Positions 7,627-15,855 of a stretch of DNA of 64,000 nucleotides are shown piece by piece. The stretch comes from Clostridium sp. UBA4108 (GTDB lineage Bacteria > Bacillota > Clostridia > Clostridiales > Clostridiaceae). Both the position numbers and the translations under genes were made by a program. How positions within the stretch are numbered: position 1 is the stretch's first letter; every line of letters starts with the position of its first letter. The notes below the pieces were generated by a model. The model had not been told where the DNA came from and ran no database searches. It saw nothing but the letters and a program-made list of their open reading frames with translations. The stretch lies in contig DFXM01000020.1 in the NCBI GenBank assembly GCA_002381695.1, positions 614,139 through 678,138 of the forward strand. Direction: 5' to 3'.

Positions 7627-9171
7627 ATGGATAGTATATTAATAGTTATTAATAATATATTTTCATATGTACTTCGATTGTCTTGTATGGGAAGTGTTGT
7701 AGTAATATTTATCTTAGCAGTTAGACTAATTTTCAGAAAAAACATGAGTTCAAAATTGAAGTATATATTGTGGTTCATATTAATTTTTAGATTGGCACTT
7801 CCAGTAACTCCTGATAGCAATATGAGTATCTTTAATTATATGCCGACAAAAGATAGTTATATATCAACAATTGATACAAGTCATATTGAGAAAGAAAATT
7901 TTATTAATTCTAATAGAGAAAATTTTTTAAAAGATAGTTTTACTAATACAAACATTAATCCAGATAATAGTTATACTAACATGATTAATAATACTAAAGA
8001 AATTAAAGGGTATTCATTGAAAGACGTATTCATAACAATATGGATTAGTGGAATGATCATAGGTGTTTTAACCATTTTTATGTGCTATATAAATTTCCTT
8101 AGAAGCACTAAAAAATGTTCAAGAGTTTCAGAAGTAGAGGTATTACAGCTTTTTAGAGAGTGTAAAATTTTAATGAATGTTCATAAGAACATTATATTGA
8201 TAGAAAGTAATAATTTTAAAAGCCCTTGTATAATGGGAGTTTTTAAACCAAAGATATTAATACCTCACAATCTAATAAATAGTTCAAAGTTAAAAGAACT
8301 TCGATTTGCATTGATACATGAATTAGCTCATGTAAAGCGTAAGGATATTTTAGTTAATTATATTATAGCGATTCTTTGTATTATATATTGGTTTAATCCA
8401 TTAGTATGGTATGGATTTTATAAAATGAGAGAGGATAGGGAGGTTTGTTGTGATTCCTTAGCGCTTTCTAATATAAATGATGAAGAAGTTTATGAATATG
8501 GATTAGCTGTAATAAGCTTTGCAGCTACATCATCAAAATTAACCATGGTACCAGCGACGGCTGGTTTTGCAAGTAATAAATCAAAATTAAAAAGGAGGAT
8601 TAACATGATAAGAAAATTTAAAAAAGGCTCATATCAACTATCATTTATAGCCATTGTATTACTTATAGCTGCAAGTTTTATATTACTTACAGATGCAAAA
8701 GTAAATGCACAATCCCCTGATGAGACAGTGGGAGAACCAAAGAAAGTTCAAGAAAAAGTTTTATCTACTGAAAATAGAATAGTAGATAAAATAGACTATC
8801 CTTTTATAAATGATGAAGATTTTATAGGTAAATGGGAAGTTGTAGATTTTGTTGGAAATATTGAGAATTTTACTCCAGGTATTAAAAGTTGGAGAGGTGG
8901 AGATTACCTAAAAAGTATAACAGTTTTACCTGATGGAAAGATGAAACATCCAATTGCTACTGAGGTAGGCGAGTCGGACATACCAGAAGGTCCAGTAGCT
9001 TGGCTAACTTGGACTAAAGGATATATTATTCATCATGGAAATACTACAGCATCTGCCTATACCATAAAAGCGATTGACGGAGAAACTTATATGTTTCAAG
9101 AATGGAAGAGTGGAGATTATACAATTAGAGGACAAAAACCTCTATATTATGTATATAAAAAAGCTAATTAA
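7627..9171 (+). CDS. BlaR1-like M56 membrane metallopeptidase with non-penicillin sensor domain
   Basis: A 514-residue M56 family protein. Membrane helices lie at about residues 10-33, 38-56, 133-155, 245-262 and 337-355. The cytosolic zinc-protease motif HELAHVKRKD (H231, E232, H235) is followed by DREVCCDSLAL. BlaR1 proteins cleave or trigger loss of the BlaI repressor. The extracytoplasmic C-terminus (about residues 390-512: FIGKWEVVDFVG..., LTWTKGYIIHHGNT...) looks like a lipocalin-like beta barrel. No SxxK/SxN/KTG penicillin-binding signature was seen, so it should not acylate beta-lactams as BlaR1 does. The ligand is unknown. Confidence 0.88.
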   Translation: MDSILIVINNIFSYVLRLSCMGSVVVIFILAVRLIFRKNMSSKLKYILWFILIFRLALPVTPDSNMSIFNYMPTKDSYISTIDTSHIEKENFINSNRENFLKDSFTNTNINPDNSYTNMINNTKEIKGYSLKDVFITIWISGMIIGVLTIFMCYINFLRSTKKCSRVSEVEVLQLFRECKILMNVHKNIILIESNNFKSPCIMGVFKPKILIPHNLINSSKLKELRFALIHELAHVKRKDILVNYIIAILCIIYWFNPLVWYGFYKMREDREVCCDSLALSNINDEEVYEYGLAVISFAATSSKLTMVPATAGFASNKSKLKRRINMIRKFKKGSYQLSFIAIVLLIAASFILLTDAKVNAQSPDETVGEPKKVQEKVLSTENRIVDKIDYPFINDEDFIGKWEVVDFVGNIENFTPGIKSWRGGDYLKSITVLPDGKMKHPIATEVGESDIPEGPVAWLTWTKGYIIHHGNTTASAYTIKAIDGETYMFQEWKSGDYTIRGQKPLYYVYKKAN

Positions 9172-9197
9172 TCTGTGATTAACTATAAATAAGCAAA

Positions 9198-9244
9198 AGG
9201 CTTAAATACAGCTCTTTATTTAGAGAGGTATTTAAGCTTTTTTT
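9198..9244 (+). terminator. Intrinsic terminator after the BlaR1-like gene
   Basis: AGGCTTAAATAC pairs with GTATTTAAGCTT (with G-U pairing) and is followed by seven T. It belongs to the recurring CTTAAATA stem group. Confidence 0.85.
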
Positions 9245-9312
9245 CTTAAGGTATTATAATAATTATTTATTCAAATAAAGACATAAAATTCAACAGACAT
9301 TTGGGGAGCATA

Positions 9313-9422
9313 ATAAATAAATTTATCTGTGATAATATCACAGAAGGAGAGAGTTACTTATAATATAATAAAAGCAATTTAGAAGTTGTAATAATTTATA
9401 TGAGATAGAATAATTAATTGAA
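9313..9422. repeat. 110-bp duplicated intergenic sequence, copy B
   Basis: Matches 6270-6379 at 104 of 110 positions. This copy holds a perfect dyad, TCTGTGATAATATCACAGA, with 8-bp arms around AAT. It lies about 130 nt upstream of the rhodanese gene, a distance and orientation similar to copy A relative to the lipoprotein gene. The surrounding 9245-9549 gap contains no other gene. Confidence 0.9.
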
Positions 9423-9549
9423 GCTATGAAGTGAAAAAACAATTTTAATTACATACATATATAAATAATAATAGGACTAATATAATGAAATAATAAGTAG
9501 GAATAGAGAGAATACATCACAGAATAAATTATTAATGGGAGGTACAATT

Positions 9550-9870
9550 ATGTTTTCATTTTTAAGTAAAAACAATGTTAATTCAGTAAAGGTCAATGAT
9601 TTAGAAGGCTTGTCGGGAAAGATAAATCTAATTGATGTAAGAGAGACTTATGAATATAATAATGGTCATTTACCAAATGCAAAAAATATTCCAATGAATG
9701 ATATTCTAAGTAATCCTCAAAAATATTTAACAAAAGATAAAGAGTATTATATAATTTGTCAGTCAGGATCAAGAAGTAGCAAAACTTGTAAGAAATTAAG
9801 TTCTGAAGGTTTTCATGTGATAAATGTATCAGGTGGAACCTATAAATATAATGGACAATTAAAGAGCTAA
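9550..9870 (+). CDS. Single-domain rhodanese-like sulfurtransferase
   Basis: About 106 residues forming one rhodanese domain: LIDVRETYEYNNGHLPNAKNIPM, the active loop CQSGSRSSKTC with catalytic Cys70, and a closing VSGGTYKYNG. Such proteins carry persulfide sulfur for cofactor, tRNA or detoxification chemistry; the partner is unknown. An ATG at 9535 overlaps the GGGAGG at 9537-9542, which sits 7 nt before the ATG at 9550, so 9550 is the start. It is monocistronic between the 110-bp repeat and a terminator. Confidence 0.9.
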   Translation: MFSFLSKNNVNSVKVNDLEGLSGKINLIDVRETYEYNNGHLPNAKNIPMNDILSNPQKYLTKDKEYYIICQSGSRSSKTCKKLSSEGFHVINVSGGTYKYNGQLKS

Positions 9871-9908
9871 CAGTTCTAATATACTTAACATTTCTTGTGT
9901 AAATAAAG

Positions 9909-9955
9909 AAAGCTTAAATATTTTTCTATTTAAGAATATATTTAAGCTTTTTATT
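9909..9955 (+). terminator. Intrinsic terminator after the rhodanese gene
   Basis: AAAGCTTAAATAT (9909-9921) pairs perfectly with 9938-9950, followed by a short T-rich tail. Same stem family as 757-800, 9198-9244, 38403-38448 and 45443-45493. Confidence 0.75.
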
Positions 9956-9990
9956 TGAATAGAAAGATTTCGAAATGGTTAGGAAGTAAT

Positions 9991-10033
9991 GATATGCAGT
10001 GCTAGAATCAACACTAGTTTAAATTTAAGCCCT
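9991..10033. repeat. Diverged 43-nt repeat, copy 1
   Basis: Aligns without gaps to 40301-40343 with 33 of 43 matches, sharing CTAGAATCAACA and AGCCCT. It spans the 3' end and stop codon of the NhaC-family gene. Both copies lie just after a terminator; significance is uncertain. Confidence 0.4.
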
Positions 10034-11353
10034 AGATATTCTTTTTAAGTCTTTAAGATATATAGCTATGAAATTTACTAAAGGTAGAAGCATTAGATAA
10101 AAGGCAAATAAAATAGCTTTAGAACTTACTTCAAGATTAGTAAGGGGTACAAGTACAGCAACGTTCCAAGGAATTAATGGAGAAATTACAATGGCTGTAT
10201 TTTCTAGGTGAGTTGCAAGAGTACTTTTGTCATAACCAAGTCTTTCATAGGTCTTCTCCATGGTCATGTTGGTTAGCATAACTGCAAGTACTTGAGTACA
10301 GCCTACCATAGCACTAATAATACTAGTAGTTATAGTTGAGAAAAATAGCATATGGGGAGTTTTTATTTTACTGAAAGGTTTCTCAATGAAATCTAACATA
10401 TTTGCGCCTTCAAAAATTCCTGTAAGAGCTGAGGACATAAATACGATAAGAGAAAGTTTTATCATGGATATGATTCCGCCACCTTTAATAATAGAGAATA
10501 GGGGGTTATCTGGTGGAAGCTTAAATCCCCAAAAAGCAGTTTTAAATATTTCCATTACAGCCTGTCCTTGAAAAATAAAGGCAATAGTTGCCGCCACGGC
10601 CATACTTATAAACATAGAAATTTTAACTTCAACTTTAAATAGTGATAATACGACAATAATAAATGCAGGGAGCAATATAATGATATTAATATTAAAGTAT
10701 ATAGTTAACTCTCCTATAATATTTGAATTAGTATAATTTACTGGATTAATAAGAGATAAACTGGTGTAAATTATACAGGTTAATATTATAGGAATTATTG
10801 AAGTTTTAGTCATATTTTTTATGTTTTCATAGAGTTTAGTATCTGTAATAGATGCCACTAGATTTGCACTGGAGGACATAGGTGAAGACCTATCCCCGAA
10901 ATAAACTCCAGATAAAATTGCCCCAGCCACTGCATACACATTTCCACCACCAGCTCTTGCCATAACCATAAGAGATATACCAACAGTGCCAACAGCTCCA
11001 AAGGAAGTACCTATTAACATAGAAATAAGGGCTGAGAGTATAAAGGCACTTATAATAAATAGGCTTGGATGTATAATGTTAATTCCGTAGTAAACTATAG
11101 CAGGAACTGTGCCTGAAATCATCCACAGTGATACTATTGCACCAATTAGAACAAATATTTTTAAAACTCCAAGAGATTTTTTGCCGCCCTCAAAAGCATT
11201 TATAAAACTAGTTTTAAAATTTAAACCTCTTTTTAGAGATAAAAGAAAGAAAATGCATAGCACAATAAATAATGGAATTAATGTATCTATGTTTTTAAAA
11301 ACACTAATAATAAATATTAGTGCAGCCAAAATTAATCCTAGTATTATATCCAT
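10025..11353 (-). CDS. NhaC family Na+/H+ antiporter-type transporter
   Basis: A 442-residue polytopic membrane protein with around eleven hydrophobic helices. The NhaC family marker GDRSSPMSSSANL follows GTSFGAVGTVG at about residues 115-160, with paired motifs in the second half (VGCTQVLAVMLT...THLENTAIVISPLIPWN). NhaC members exchange Na+ for H+, but several Firmicute relatives (YheL type) are predicted amino-acid transporters because they sit under T-boxes. This gene is last in the T-box-led amino-acid ABC transporter cluster, 47 nt after the ATPase gene. Uptake of the same amino acid is therefore a reasonable inference. Confidence 0.85.
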   Translation of the reverse strand: MDIILGLILAALIFIISVFKNIDTLIPLFIVLCIFFLLSLKRGLNFKTSFINAFEGGKKSLGVLKIFVLIGAIVSLWMISGTVPAIVYYGINIIHPSLFIISAFILSALISMLIGTSFGAVGTVGISLMVMARAGGGNVYAVAGAILSGVYFGDRSSPMSSSANLVASITDTKLYENIKNMTKTSIIPIILTCIIYTSLSLINPVNYTNSNIIGELTIYFNINIIILLPAFIIVVLSLFKVEVKISMFISMAVAATIAFIFQGQAVMEIFKTAFWGFKLPPDNPLFSIIKGGGIISMIKLSLIVFMSSALTGIFEGANMLDFIEKPFSKIKTPHMLFFSTITTSIISAMVGCTQVLAVMLTNMTMEKTYERLGYDKSTLATHLENTAIVISPLIPWNVAVLVPLTNLEVSSKAILFAFYLMLLPLVNFIAIYLKDLKRISRA

Positions 11354-11400
11354 ATATAGTACCTCCTGTTAAAAAATAAATTCCTTTTCTAATATTACCC

Positions 11401-12090
11401 TCAGTGAGGTGAGGTTTCAATAAAATTTTCATATTCTAGATTCATAATTTCTCCACCTAATCCATTGGCAAATTCCATATCATGAGTTATGGTTATAATG
11501 CCTATGCCTTTTTGTGAAAGCTCTTTTATAATTTTAACAACATCTTTAGTAAGTTCTGGGTCCAAAGCGGAGGTTGGTTCATCAAAGCAAATTATCTTAG
11601 GACTTAGAGCTAAGGCTCTTGCTATAGCTACCCTTTGTTTTTCTCCACCCGATAGCTGAAAAGGATAATTATTTTCTTTAGATTCTAAATTAAGAGATTT
11701 TAAGATTTCCCGTCCATTTTTTAGAGCTTCTTTTTTATTGAAATTTTTACTATAAATTGGTGCTGCTATAACATTCTCTATAACATTTAAATGAGGGAAT
11801 AGATTGAAGTTTTGAAACACAAAGGCAATATTTTGTGTTATTGACTTAATTTCATTCTTGGAGGCATATATACTTCCATTAGAACACTCTTTACATAAAT
11901 ATTTTCCTAATATTTTTATACTACCGCTATCACACTTTTCCAAGAAATTTATACATCTTAATAGAGTAGTCTTACCAGTACCGGATTTTCCTATAATGGT
12001 AAGTATATCTCCATGTTTTAAGTGAAAAGATATGTTATTTAATACTTTAGTTCCATTAAAATTTTTACAAATATTATTTGCTATGAGCAT
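11401..12090 (-). CDS. Polar amino acid ABC transporter, ATP-binding protein
   Basis: Energises amino-acid import with the two genes upstream. It is a 229-residue single ABC domain of the GlnQ/HisP type: Walker A GKSGTGKTT, Q-loop VFQNFNLFPH, signature LSGGEKQR, Walker B IICFDEPTSALDP and switch His in TITHDM. The start ATG has AAGGAGG 9 nt upstream, 14 nt after the permease stop. The length is slightly short at the C-terminus compared with the usual 240 residues, but all motifs are present. The T-box upstream of the operon implies control by charging of one tRNA. Confidence 0.95.
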   Translation of the reverse strand: MLIANNICKNFNGTKVLNNISFHLKHGDILTIIGKSGTGKTTLLRCINFLEKCDSGSIKILGKYLCKECSNGSIYASKNEIKSITQNIAFVFQNFNLFPHLNVIENVIAAPIYSKNFNKKEALKNGREILKSLNLESKENNYPFQLSGGEKQRVAIARALALSPKIICFDEPTSALDPELTKDVVKIIKELSQKGIGIITITHDMEFANGLGGEIMNLEYENFIETSPH

Positions 12091-12104
12091 GACGAATTAC
12101 CTCC

Positions 12105-12746
12105 TTAACTGTAATAAGCATAGCTAGATTCTAATTTATTAAATATTTTGGTTAATATTACGGTTAAAAGTAGATATATTACTCCTGTAACAGCCAGTGG
12201 AAGCAAAGAAACATCTCTATTAGAGGCTATTTTTGCTACCCTAAGTATATCATTAAGTCCAACAGCGTAAACAAGGGAAGTATCCTTAACTAAAGTTATA
12301 ACCTCATTAGATATGGCTGGGAGAATCTTTTTTATTGTTTGAGGAAGAATTATTTTTTTAAACATCACATAATATGACATGTTTAATACTTCACAGGCTT
12401 CATACTGTCCCTTATCAATAGATTGAATTCCACCTCTAAATATTTCTCCAAAATAGGCACCATAATTTAAAGAAAATGCTATTAATATAGATAGAGTTCT
12501 ATTAAGAGTTATTTCTAATAAAGGAAGTCCAAAGAATATAAAAATAATTTGGAGGAGGAGGGGAGTTCCTCTCATAATAAGAACATATCCTCTAACAAAC
12601 ATATTTAATGTTTTAATTTTACTTAAGGAACCTAAAGCTACTAACACACCTAGAGGTATAGATATAATTAGAGTTATAAAAAACACACTGAAAGTTACCC
12701 TTAGGCCCTCCATTAAAGAGGGCATTAATCCTATAATATACTCCAT
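12105..12746 (-). CDS. Polar amino acid ABC transporter, permease
   Basis: A 213-residue HisM/GlnP-type permease with about five membrane helices. The EAA loop is readable as YEACEVLNMSYYVMFKKIILPQ (about residues 135-156), and RGTPLLLQIIFIFFGLP is the hallmark of amino-acid permeases in this family. It probably works as a homodimer, since only one permease is encoded. It lies 9 nt after the binding-protein gene and 14 nt before the ATPase gene; a strong AGGAGG precedes ATG. Substrate cannot be read from the permease itself. Confidence 0.95.
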   Translation of the reverse strand: MEYIIGLMPSLMEGLRVTFSVFFITLIISIPLGVLVALGSLSKIKTLNMFVRGYVLIMRGTPLLLQIIFIFFGLPLLEITLNRTLSILIAFSLNYGAYFGEIFRGGIQSIDKGQYEACEVLNMSYYVMFKKIILPQTIKKILPAISNEVITLVKDTSLVYAVGLNDILRVAKIASNRDVSLLPLAVTGVIYLLLTVILTKIFNKLESSYAYYS

Positions 12747-12755
12747 GATATCCTC

Positions 12756-13568
12756 CTAATTAATTATATTTTCTTTAAACCACTTTTCAGATATCTTTTC
12801 AGCAGTTCCATCATTCTTTATATCATCTAAAGTTTTATTAAGTTCATTTAAAAATTCTTTACTACTTTTTCTAACGCCTACACCATATTCTTCTTTACCG
12901 AAATCTTCATTAAGAATTTTATAATTTTCTTCACCTCTATTAGCAATGTAGTATCTTGCTAGAATTTCATCAGCTACTATTGCATCTAATCTTCCAGCTT
13001 CTAAATCCATAAGTGCATCGTTATTTGTTTCAAATAGTATAATTTCACCATTTTTAAGTTCTTCAACAAATTCAGGTTCTTTATTTATAGCTTCCACAGA
13101 GCTGGACTCATTTTGTGCTCCAAGTCTTTTGTTTTTTAAATCATTTTTGGTATTTATAGGGCTGTCCTTTAAAGTTATTATTACTTGGCTATTTTTTAAA
13201 TAAGGGTTAGTAAAAGCTAGCTTTTCCTTCCTTTTCTCAGTAATTGAATAGCCATTCCATAGTACATCTACATTACCTGAATTTAATTCTGATTCTTTCA
13301 TAGACCAATCTATGGGTTGAAGTTTTATATCTAAGCCCATTCTAGTAGAAACCTCGTTGGCTAAATCTATATCAAATCCAACTATTTCGCCCTTAGTATC
13401 CTTAAAACCCATAGGGACAAAAGTATCATCAAAACCTAAGACAAAGTAACCTTTTTCACTGATTTCTTTTAAATCATTTCCTTGAATTTCACTATTTTTA
13501 CAACCTACTAGAATTATTGACATCATAGCTATTAAAACTAAAAGTATTTTATATAATTTATTTTTCAT
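12756..13568 (-). CDS. Amino acid ABC transporter substrate-binding lipoprotein
   Basis: A 270-residue SBP family 3 lipoprotein. A type II signal peptide ends in LVGC (Cys at about residue 23). The mature protein has the family start YFVLGFDDTFVPMGFKD...IVGFDIDLANEV, then LQPIDW and LNSGNVDVLWNGYSIT. It captures a polar amino acid outside the membrane and delivers it to the permease. The gene is first in the operon, directly after the T-box leader, with AAAGGAG 9-10 nt upstream of ATG. The Trp/Phe-rich pocket start is compatible with several amino acids; the T-box specifier is the best clue but is ambiguous. Confidence 0.94.
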   Translation of the reverse strand: MKNKLYKILLVLIAMMSIILVGCKNSEIQGNDLKEISEKGYFVLGFDDTFVPMGFKDTKGEIVGFDIDLANEVSTRMGLDIKLQPIDWSMKESELNSGNVDVLWNGYSITEKRKEKLAFTNPYLKNSQVIITLKDSPINTKNDLKNKRLGAQNESSSVEAINKEPEFVEELKNGEIILFETNNDALMDLEAGRLDAIVADEILARYYIANRGEENYKILNEDFGKEEYGVGVRKSSKEFLNELNKTLDDIKNDGTAEKISEKWFKENIIN

Positions 13569-13659
13569 CTTTAATTGCTCCTTTTAAATTTTTATTCTTT
13601 ACTACTTGGCCATTTGTAGTAAAGGGCTTTTAATGTTTATATTAATCCCGGAATGTTTA

Positions 13660-13910
13660 CAAAACAAAAACTCCCATCCTCTAGCTAATGCTAGAGGACG
13701 GGAGTACTACTCACGTGGTTCCACCTCTATTTATTGATATGTCACCATATCAACCTTTTCAAGTACTACGAAAATCGTTTATACTCTAGCACTTTAACGG
13801 GTGCAGGGAATCCGAAACAGCCTACTACCGACAAGGGTTCGGTGTCTAGCTCAGAGATGTGTTCAAAATACTATCTTATGCCCCTCTCACCAAACGGGAA
13901 CTCTCTGTAA
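13660..13910 (-). promoter_or_regulatory. T-box riboswitch controlling the amino-acid transporter operon
   Basis: Read on the minus strand. Stem I base CAGAGAG (13901-13907) pairs with TCTCTG; the Stem I terminal loop carries GGTGAGA (GGUGNRA motif). The T-box sequence AGGTGGAACCACGTGA lies at 13711-13726. A terminator of 16-bp arms (13670-13705, loop TAAT on the plus strand) is followed by a T-rich tract, so transcription attenuation by uncharged tRNA is expected. The specifier region reads AGTATTTTGAACACATCTCTG; the triplet before the conserved purine-A is either TTT (Phe) or TTG (Leu), and TAT (Tyr) lies just upstream. I cannot settle the phase by eye. Confidence 0.93.
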
Positions 13911-13966
13911 AAGATAAAAATATTTTTACTATTTCTCATCAATGCTTTAAAATATCATTTTTTATG

Positions 13967-13995
13967 ATTTTATATCATATTTCTAATTATGTCAA
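13967..13995 (-). promoter_or_regulatory. Sigma-A promoter of the T-box operon
   Basis: On the minus strand TTGACA (13990-13995) and TAAAAT (13967-13972) are 17 nt apart, placing transcription start near 13960, about 55 nt before Stem I. Confidence 0.8.
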
Positions 13996-14139
13996 TATTA
14001 AAATCTACCTCTTTTCTAAAGAGGGTTTTAATTTTTATCTTAACATATGATAATATATTATTATGTAAAGTATTAGCCATATTCCATACATAGACTAGAA
14101 TATGACTTAAGATATATGGTTTTATAAGGTGGTGTAAAA

Positions 14140-14844
14140 ATGAAAATAGTAGATGCTATGACTATGAGAGCTATAGATAAATATTGCATTGAAACCTTAG
14201 GAATAAGAGGGGTTTTATTAATGGAACATGCAGCAGTTCGGATTTTTGAGGAAGTTGAAAAAAGGCTTGTAGATGTAAATTGGAATAGTATAACCATAGT
14301 GTGTGGAGTTGGAAATAATGGCGGAGATGGATTAGCTCTGGGAAGACTTTTATATTTAAGAGGCTATGAAGTAAAGATTTTTATTATAGGGAATATAAAA
14401 AAGGGAAGTAGTGATTTTAAAGAAAACTTAAACATACTAAACAATATAAATGTTGTTGATGATAAAGTCTTCATAGAATATGTACAGGAGAATAAAACTG
14501 ATAAATTGCAAGATGCTGTGGAGAAAAGTCACATTATTGTGGACGGAATTTTTGGTACAGGTATAACAAGAAGGGTAGAAGGGATTTACTCCACAATTAT
14601 TTCTTTAATTAATGACAGTGGGAAATATGTAGTTTCTATTGATATACCCTCTGGAATTAATAGTGATAATGGAGAAATAATGGGCGTTGCTATAAAAGCT
14701 AGAGAAACTATAACACTACAACTATATAAAAAAGGCTCTTTAAATAATGATACAAAAGAGTATTGGGGAAATATAAAAGTAGTTGACATCGGGATACCAG
14801 AGAAAGTTATTGAGATTATAGGATATGAAGAACATGAAGATTAA
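14140..14844 (+). CDS. nnrE: NAD(P)H-hydrate epimerase (YjeF N-terminal domain)
   Basis: Epimerises damaged (R)-NAD(P)HX to the (S) form for repair. A 234-residue single YjeF_N Rossmann-like domain: VDAMTMRAIDKY at the start, then VCGVGNNGGDGLALGRLL (about residues 54-71) binding the nucleotide, and IVDGIFGTGITRRVEG. The usual bacterial protein is about 500 residues, with the ADP-dependent dehydratase fused behind; here only the epimerase half is present, so the dehydratase must be elsewhere or absent. AAGGTGGTG precedes ATG. The 3' end overlaps the next gene by 11 nt, so the two are translated together. Confidence 0.9.
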   Translation: MKIVDAMTMRAIDKYCIETLGIRGVLLMEHAAVRIFEEVEKRLVDVNWNSITIVCGVGNNGGDGLALGRLLYLRGYEVKIFIIGNIKKGSSDFKENLNILNNINVVDDKVFIEYVQENKTDKLQDAVEKSHIIVDGIFGTGITRRVEGIYSTIISLINDSGKYVVSIDIPSGINSDNGEIMGVAIKARETITLQLYKKGSLNNDTKEYWGNIKVVDIGIPEKVIEIIGYEEHED

Positions 14845-15754
14845 TAGGTTGATGGAAATAATCATAATACTTATTAATAAAGGAAGCATAACCGCTAAAG
14901 AGCTTTCTGAAAGATTTATGGTATCTAAGCGTACTATTTATAGGGATATAGAGGAATTATCTAGTGCAGGAATTCCTGTATATATGAGCAAAGGTAAAGG
15001 GGGAGGGATCTCCCTTTTAGATGGATATACCTTAAATAAGGCTATGCTTACAGAGGGAGAAAAACAGAATATAATTTTTGCTCTTAAAACCTTAGGTGGA
15101 GTAAAAGATGTTCAGATTCAAAGCACTTTAGAGAAGCTAGGAAGCATCTTTGGAAATAGTAAAAATATAGATTGGCTTGAAATCGATTTTTCTTCATGGG
15201 GAAATCATTCAACCATTGATAAAAGATTTGAACAGGTTAAATCCTCAATATTAAGAGAGAGAATTCTACAATTTAAATATATAAATTCTAAAAATAGTGA
15301 AAGCAATAGATTAGTAAAACCTTATAAGGTTATGTTTAAAGGACAAAGTTGGTATATGGTAGGTTTTTGTTGTGAAAAGAAGGGTATAAGGATTTTTAAA
15401 CTCACCAGGATGAGAGAAGTTATAATTACAGAAGACATATACGAGAGAACAGAATTAGAAGATCTTATTGAACTTAATGAAAAAAAAGGTGATAATCCAG
15501 AATACAAGCCATACAATGTTACCTTAAAAATGAAATTTCAAAAGGATATGTTTTTTCGGTTAATTGATTTCTACCAAGAAGAAGAAATTTTAAAAGAAGA
15601 GGATGGTACATATATAGTTACTACGACATTTCCTTATGATGAGTGGATATATTCTCATATACTGTCTTATGGGCACAAGGTTAAGTTACTAGAGCCACAA
15701 TTTATCATAGATGAGTTAAAAAATAGAATTAAAAATTTAGGGGAAATTTATTAG
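14834..15754 (+). CDS. YafY-type transcriptional regulator (HTH_11-WYL-WCX)
   Basis: A 306-residue regulator. The N-terminal winged helix (ELSERFMVSKRTIYRDIEELSSAGIPVYMSKGKGGGISLLDGY) is followed by a WYL domain with YKVMFKGQSWYMVGFCCEKKGIRIFKLTRMREV and a C-terminal WCX extension (DEWIYSHILSYGHKVKLLEP). WYL domains sense ligands or nucleic acids; YafY/PafBC relatives control stress genes, but the target here is unknown. An ATG at 14825 is also in frame; 14834 is preferred because it gives the family-typical MKINRLMEII start and better RBS spacing. It overlaps nnrE by 11 nt. The downstream FMN riboswitch has its own promoter, so it is not linked to riboflavin. Confidence 0.92.
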   Translation: MKINRLMEIIIILINKGSITAKELSERFMVSKRTIYRDIEELSSAGIPVYMSKGKGGGISLLDGYTLNKAMLTEGEKQNIIFALKTLGGVKDVQIQSTLEKLGSIFGNSKNIDWLEIDFSSWGNHSTIDKRFEQVKSSILRERILQFKYINSKNSESNRLVKPYKVMFKGQSWYMVGFCCEKKGIRIFKLTRMREVIITEDIYERTELEDLIELNEKKGDNPEYKPYNVTLKMKFQKDMFFRLIDFYQEEEILKEEDGTYIVTTTFPYDEWIYSHILSYGHKVKLLEPQFIIDELKNRIKNLGEIY

Positions 15755-15803
15755 CAATTTATCAAGGCATCTTCAGAAATATTTATAATTTTAAAAAAAT
15801 TCA

Positions 15804-15833
15804 TTGACATTTAATTAATAAGACGTGTATAAT
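15804..15833 (+). promoter_or_regulatory. Promoter of the riboflavin operon
   Basis: Consensus TTGACA (15804-15809) and TATAAT (15828-15833) with an 18-nt spacer, about 23 nt upstream of the FMN aptamer. Confidence 0.85.
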
Positions 15834-15855
15834 CTAGTCATAATTTAATATTAAC

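Noticed and set aside
6270..9422. Insertion sequence or composite transposon flanked by 110-bp repeats
   Set aside because: No transposase, terminal inverted repeats or target duplications are seen, and the enclosed genes look native in composition.
13859..14050. A 63-codon plus-strand frame near the T-box
   Set aside because: It overlaps the T-box Stem I and promoter on the other strand, has no ribosome-binding site, and its sequence is fully explained by the riboswitch.
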